Of a stretch of 64,000 nt of DNA, positions 63,130 to 64,000 are shown piece by piece. Source of the DNA: Parasphingorhabdus cellanae (lineage in GTDB: Bacteria > Pseudomonadota > Alphaproteobacteria > Sphingomonadales > Sphingomonadaceae); assembly GCF_017498565.1 (NCBI RefSeq), contig NZ_CP071794.1:806001-870000 (forward strand), written 5' to 3'. A program made the translations under genes and the position numbers. Each line of letters begins with the position of its first letter. Position 1 is the first letter of the stretch. A model generated the notes under the pieces. The model was given only the letters and a program-made list of their open reading frames with translations. It searched no databases and had not been told where the DNA came from.

Positions 63130-64000
63130 ATGAAAATTCATCCATTACTGACTGACAATCAGGATATTGCCGATATTTGCGAACGCTTTTCAACTGCCGA
63201 CTTTGTCGCGGTCGATACAGAATTTATGCGTGAGAACACCTATTGGCCGATCCTCTGTCTGATCCAGATTTCCGATGGCAAAGAAGCTGCCGCTATTGAT
63301 CCGCTCGCCAAAGGCGTTGATTTGAAGCCATTACTGGACTTGCTTGTCGATAATGAAGACGTGCTGAAAATCTTTCATGCGGGCGGCCAGGATGTGGAAA
63401 TCATCCACAATATGACAGGAAAAACGCCGCATCCGATATTTGATACCCAGGTCGCGGCAATGGCATTGGGCCCCAGCGAACAAATCGGCTATGCCAATCT
63501 TGTCGATAGCTGGCTTGGCGTCACGCTCGACAAGGGCGCCCGCTTTACCGATTGGTCGCGGCGTCCGCTGAATAATCGGCAGATTGAATATGCCATTGGC
63601 GATGTGACGCATCTGTCGAAAATTTTTTCAATGATGCTGGAAAAGTTGATCGAAACTGGCCGCGGCATGTGGATCAATGCCGAGATGGAAAAGCTCGCTG
63701 ATCCCAAAAATTATGTGAACGATCCTGAAAATTCGTGGCGCCGGGTGAAATTTCAGGGTCGTAATCTTGAGGCGCTAGGCCGTTTGAAAGCGCTGGCCGC
63801 ATGGAGAGAGAAGGAGGCGCAATCCAAAGATATGCCGCGAGGCCGGATCATGCGTGATGAAACTTTGGCTGATATTGCTGCCCATCCGCCCAAAGATCAG
63901 CATAAGCTATCTCAGGTACGCGGGCTGTCGTCGGGCTGGAAGAATAATGAAATTGGCGAACGTTTGATGGAAGCACTCGCCAATGCCGAACCGCTGACCA
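63130..64000 (+). CDS. rnd: Ribonuclease D (partial, C-terminus off the right edge)
   Basis: The frame from ATG at 63130 runs open for 290 codons to the window edge. The DEDD exonuclease marks are present: FVAVDTEFMREN near 24-35, FHAGGQDVEIIHN near 83-95, and YAIGDVTHLSKIF near 158-170. An HRDC domain begins near residue 210 (LEALGRLKALAAWREKEAQ). It trims RNA 3' ends, including tRNA precursors. It is divergent from aspS; the 3' end is not visible. Confidence 0.9.
   Translation, partial: MKIHPLLTDNQDIADICERFSTADFVAVDTEFMRENTYWPILCLIQISDGKEAAAIDPLAKGVDLKPLLDLLVDNEDVLKIFHAGGQDVEIIHNMTGKTPHPIFDTQVAAMALGPSEQIGYANLVDSWLGVTLDKGARFTDWSRRPLNNRQIEYAIGDVTHLSKIFSMMLEKLIETGRGMWINAEMEKLADPKNYVNDPENSWRRVKFQGRNLEALGRLKALAAWREKEAQSKDMPRGRIMRDETLADIAAHPPKDQHKLSQVRGLSSGWKNNEIGERLMEALANAEPLT

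Noticed and set aside
1..64000. CRISPR arrays, rRNA genes or intact transposases
   Set aside because: No regular repeat-spacer blocks, rRNA signatures or transposase motifs were seen.

Overview
The window looks like chromosomal DNA from an alphaproteobacterium of the order Sphingomonadales, in or near the Sphingopyxis, Sphingorhabdus or Parasphingorhabdus group. I infer this from the gene content: a TrcR/DUF1013 regulator, DUF1192, a DUF1501/DUF1800 pair, several TonB-dependent receptors with PepSY membrane proteins, and an aerobic B12 cluster with BluB. Base composition is moderate. No similarity search was possible, so genus-level placement is tentative.

Layout. 1-3000: the 3' end of this window's first gene, pmbA (minus strand, cut by the left edge), a small membrane protein and an old-yellow-enzyme flavoprotein. 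3000-16100: a B12 salvage and uptake locus. Twelve minus-strand genes (btuB, threonine-phosphate decarboxylase, cobO, btuF, btuC, btuD, cbiB, cobQ, bluB, cobT, cobS, cobC), mostly overlapping by 1-13 bases, follow a cobalamin riboswitch; cobU is divergent. No corrin-ring genes are present, so the locus imports and finishes corrinoids. 16100-22600: the DUF1501/DUF1800 pair, a GMC oxidoreductase with a shortened BCCT-type transporter, and a divergent membrane cyclic-nucleotide-binding protein. 22600-32600: acyl-CoA ligase, hemN, MBL hydrolase, trcR, a glycosyltransferase/LpxH-like pair, a NUDIX protein, an acyltransferase-3 gene interrupted by one amber codon, and a quinone oxidoreductase.

32700-44500: DUF1192, clpA, a tandem DUF1428 protein, VOC and WYL regulator genes, EthD, DUF547, DUF3047, GST, small secreted and lipoproteins, a Bax-inhibitor-1 protein, a low-molecular-weight phosphatase, lipoprotein SodC and folK. 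44569-45540: tRNA-Lys(UUU) followed by a decayed integrase remnant. 45551-54300: an iron locus. A Fur-like box controls a minus-strand TonB receptor/membrane protein/PepSY operon; a second Fur-like box controls a divergent plus-strand operon of two paralogous small unknown proteins, a third unknown protein, a ferredoxin-NADP reductase and an ICMT-like methyltransferase. This operon runs into a receptor and a PepSY gene that are both truncated at one deletion-like junction. 54300-64000: a palindromic repeat element, an HTH protein, secreted unknowns, hydrolases, PPK2, aspS and the start of rnd (cut by the right edge).

How the genes work together. BtuB, BtuF, BtuC and BtuD import corrinoids. 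CobO adenylates them, CobQ amidates, the decarboxylase and CbiB build and attach aminopropanol, CobU activates, BluB and CobT make the lower ligand, and CobS and CobC finish the coenzyme. The Fur-linked half pairs outer-membrane siderophore receptors with PepSY inner-membrane proteins and a cytosolic flavin reductase, as expected for reductive release of iron. The three unfamiliar small proteins in that operon are the best candidates here for something undescribed.
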